This document shows positions 6,195-6,523 of a DNA stretch of 6,523 nt, in pieces (position 1 is the first letter of the stretch; the number at the start of each line of letters is the position of its first letter). The notes below the pieces were generated by a model, which saw only the letters and a program-made list of their open reading frames with translations, was not told the origin of the DNA and did not search any database. The translations under genes were made by a program, and so were the position numbers. The stretch is from Johnsonella ignava ATCC 51276 (GTDB taxonomy: Bacteria > Bacillota > Clostridia > Lachnospirales > Lachnospiraceae): positions 2,938-9,460 of the forward strand of contig NZ_JH378839.1 of the NCBI RefSeq assembly GCF_000235445.1, given 5' to 3'.

Positions 6195-6523
6195 TCACAT
6201 AGCCAGCTTATTAAATTCCTCTTTTACAGTCTGTATGTTGGCGTGGGTATAGTAATCAAGTGTCATTGCTATACTTGCGTGTCCCATAAGATACTGTAAA
6301 GATTTGGGATTAAGCTCGGCACCCGCTAACTTAGTGCAGAATGTGTGCCTTAAGGTATGAAGTGTCATTATCTTAGGTAAGGGGAATAATATTAGTCATA
6401 TTATATCTTCCAATAAGCCTTGAAAACATAGAACAATACTCTTGTTGAGTTCGTGGATGCCCTGTTCTTGAGACAAACATAAAGTCTGTATATCCGTCGA
6501 CTGACAACTTCACTGCTACATTT
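6195..6523 (-). pseudogene. Tyrosine integrase, C-terminal part, frameshifted and cut by window edge
   Basis: This is the catalytic domain of a phage-integrase-type tyrosine recombinase related to integrases of Gram-positive conjugative elements. The promoter-proximal part (6522-6376) reads GYTDFMFVSRTGHPRTQQEY, then MFSRLIGRYNMTNIIPLT and a stop. The distal part in the next frame carries the HxxR box (HTLRHTFCT, 6359 on), the LMGHASIAM box (His at 6281-6279) and the nucleophile Tyr in LDYYTH (6251-6249), ending KLAM at 6195. The frames join at CCCC (6384-6381): removing one C restores NIIPLPKIMTLHTLRH. As read, the protein would lack all catalytic residues seen here. The first catalytic Arg and the N-terminus lie outside the window. 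A homopolymer sequencing error is possible. Confidence 0.8.

Noticed and set aside
1..6523. CRISPR array, tRNA or rRNA genes
   Set aside because: No regularly spaced repeats, no cloverleaf-like sequence and no rRNA-like stretch were seen on either strand.

Overview
The window is AT-rich DNA. Its codon use, strong AAGGAG-type ribosome binding sites and gene families (IS3-type transposase, ClbS/DfsB protein, Tn916-like integrase) fit a low-GC Firmicute, probably clostridial. No marker allows a genus call. Every supported gene is on the minus strand, so the window reads right to left. It looks like accessory DNA: a restriction-modification locus between two mobile-element edges, with three disrupted or cut reading frames.

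Right edge (6523 to about 6100): the C-terminal half of a tyrosine integrase, broken by a one-base frameshift. Beyond its 3' end is a pair of AGTAGTAA repeats that resemble the arm-type sites bound by Tn916 integrase. This is probably the integrase end of an integrative element whose body lies to the right, outside the window. A long inverted repeat follows at 6065-6102.

6000 to 5044: a two-gene operon of a small zinc-ribbon protein and a ClbS/DfsB-family (DUF1706) protein. The second gene has an in-frame amber stop at codon 50. A hairpin at 5044-5073 could end this transcript. From about 5043 down to 4534 there is no convincing gene.

4533 to 495: a good promoter drives a 71-residue XRE-type regulator. 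Its stop codon overlaps the start of a 1252-residue protein that carries a PD-(D/E)xK nuclease, an N6-adenine methyltransferase and a two-domain DNA-recognition module in one chain. There is no helicase motor. This is the architecture of AloI/CjeI-type (Type IIB/IIG) enzymes. The main observation is a run of nine G's (coding strand) at 1002-1010, in the linker between the two recognition domains. Gain or loss of one G would stop translation within five codons. The enzyme would then lose the second recognition domain but keep nuclease, methylase and first recognition domain. This is a candidate phase-variable specificity switch.

Left edge (about 487 to 1): the 5' end of an IS3-family insertion sequence, starting within about 10 bases of the restriction gene's stop codon and read in the same direction. 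It has its promoter, orfA, a T TTT TTC slippery heptamer and the start of orfB in the -1 frame. The rest of the element is outside the window.
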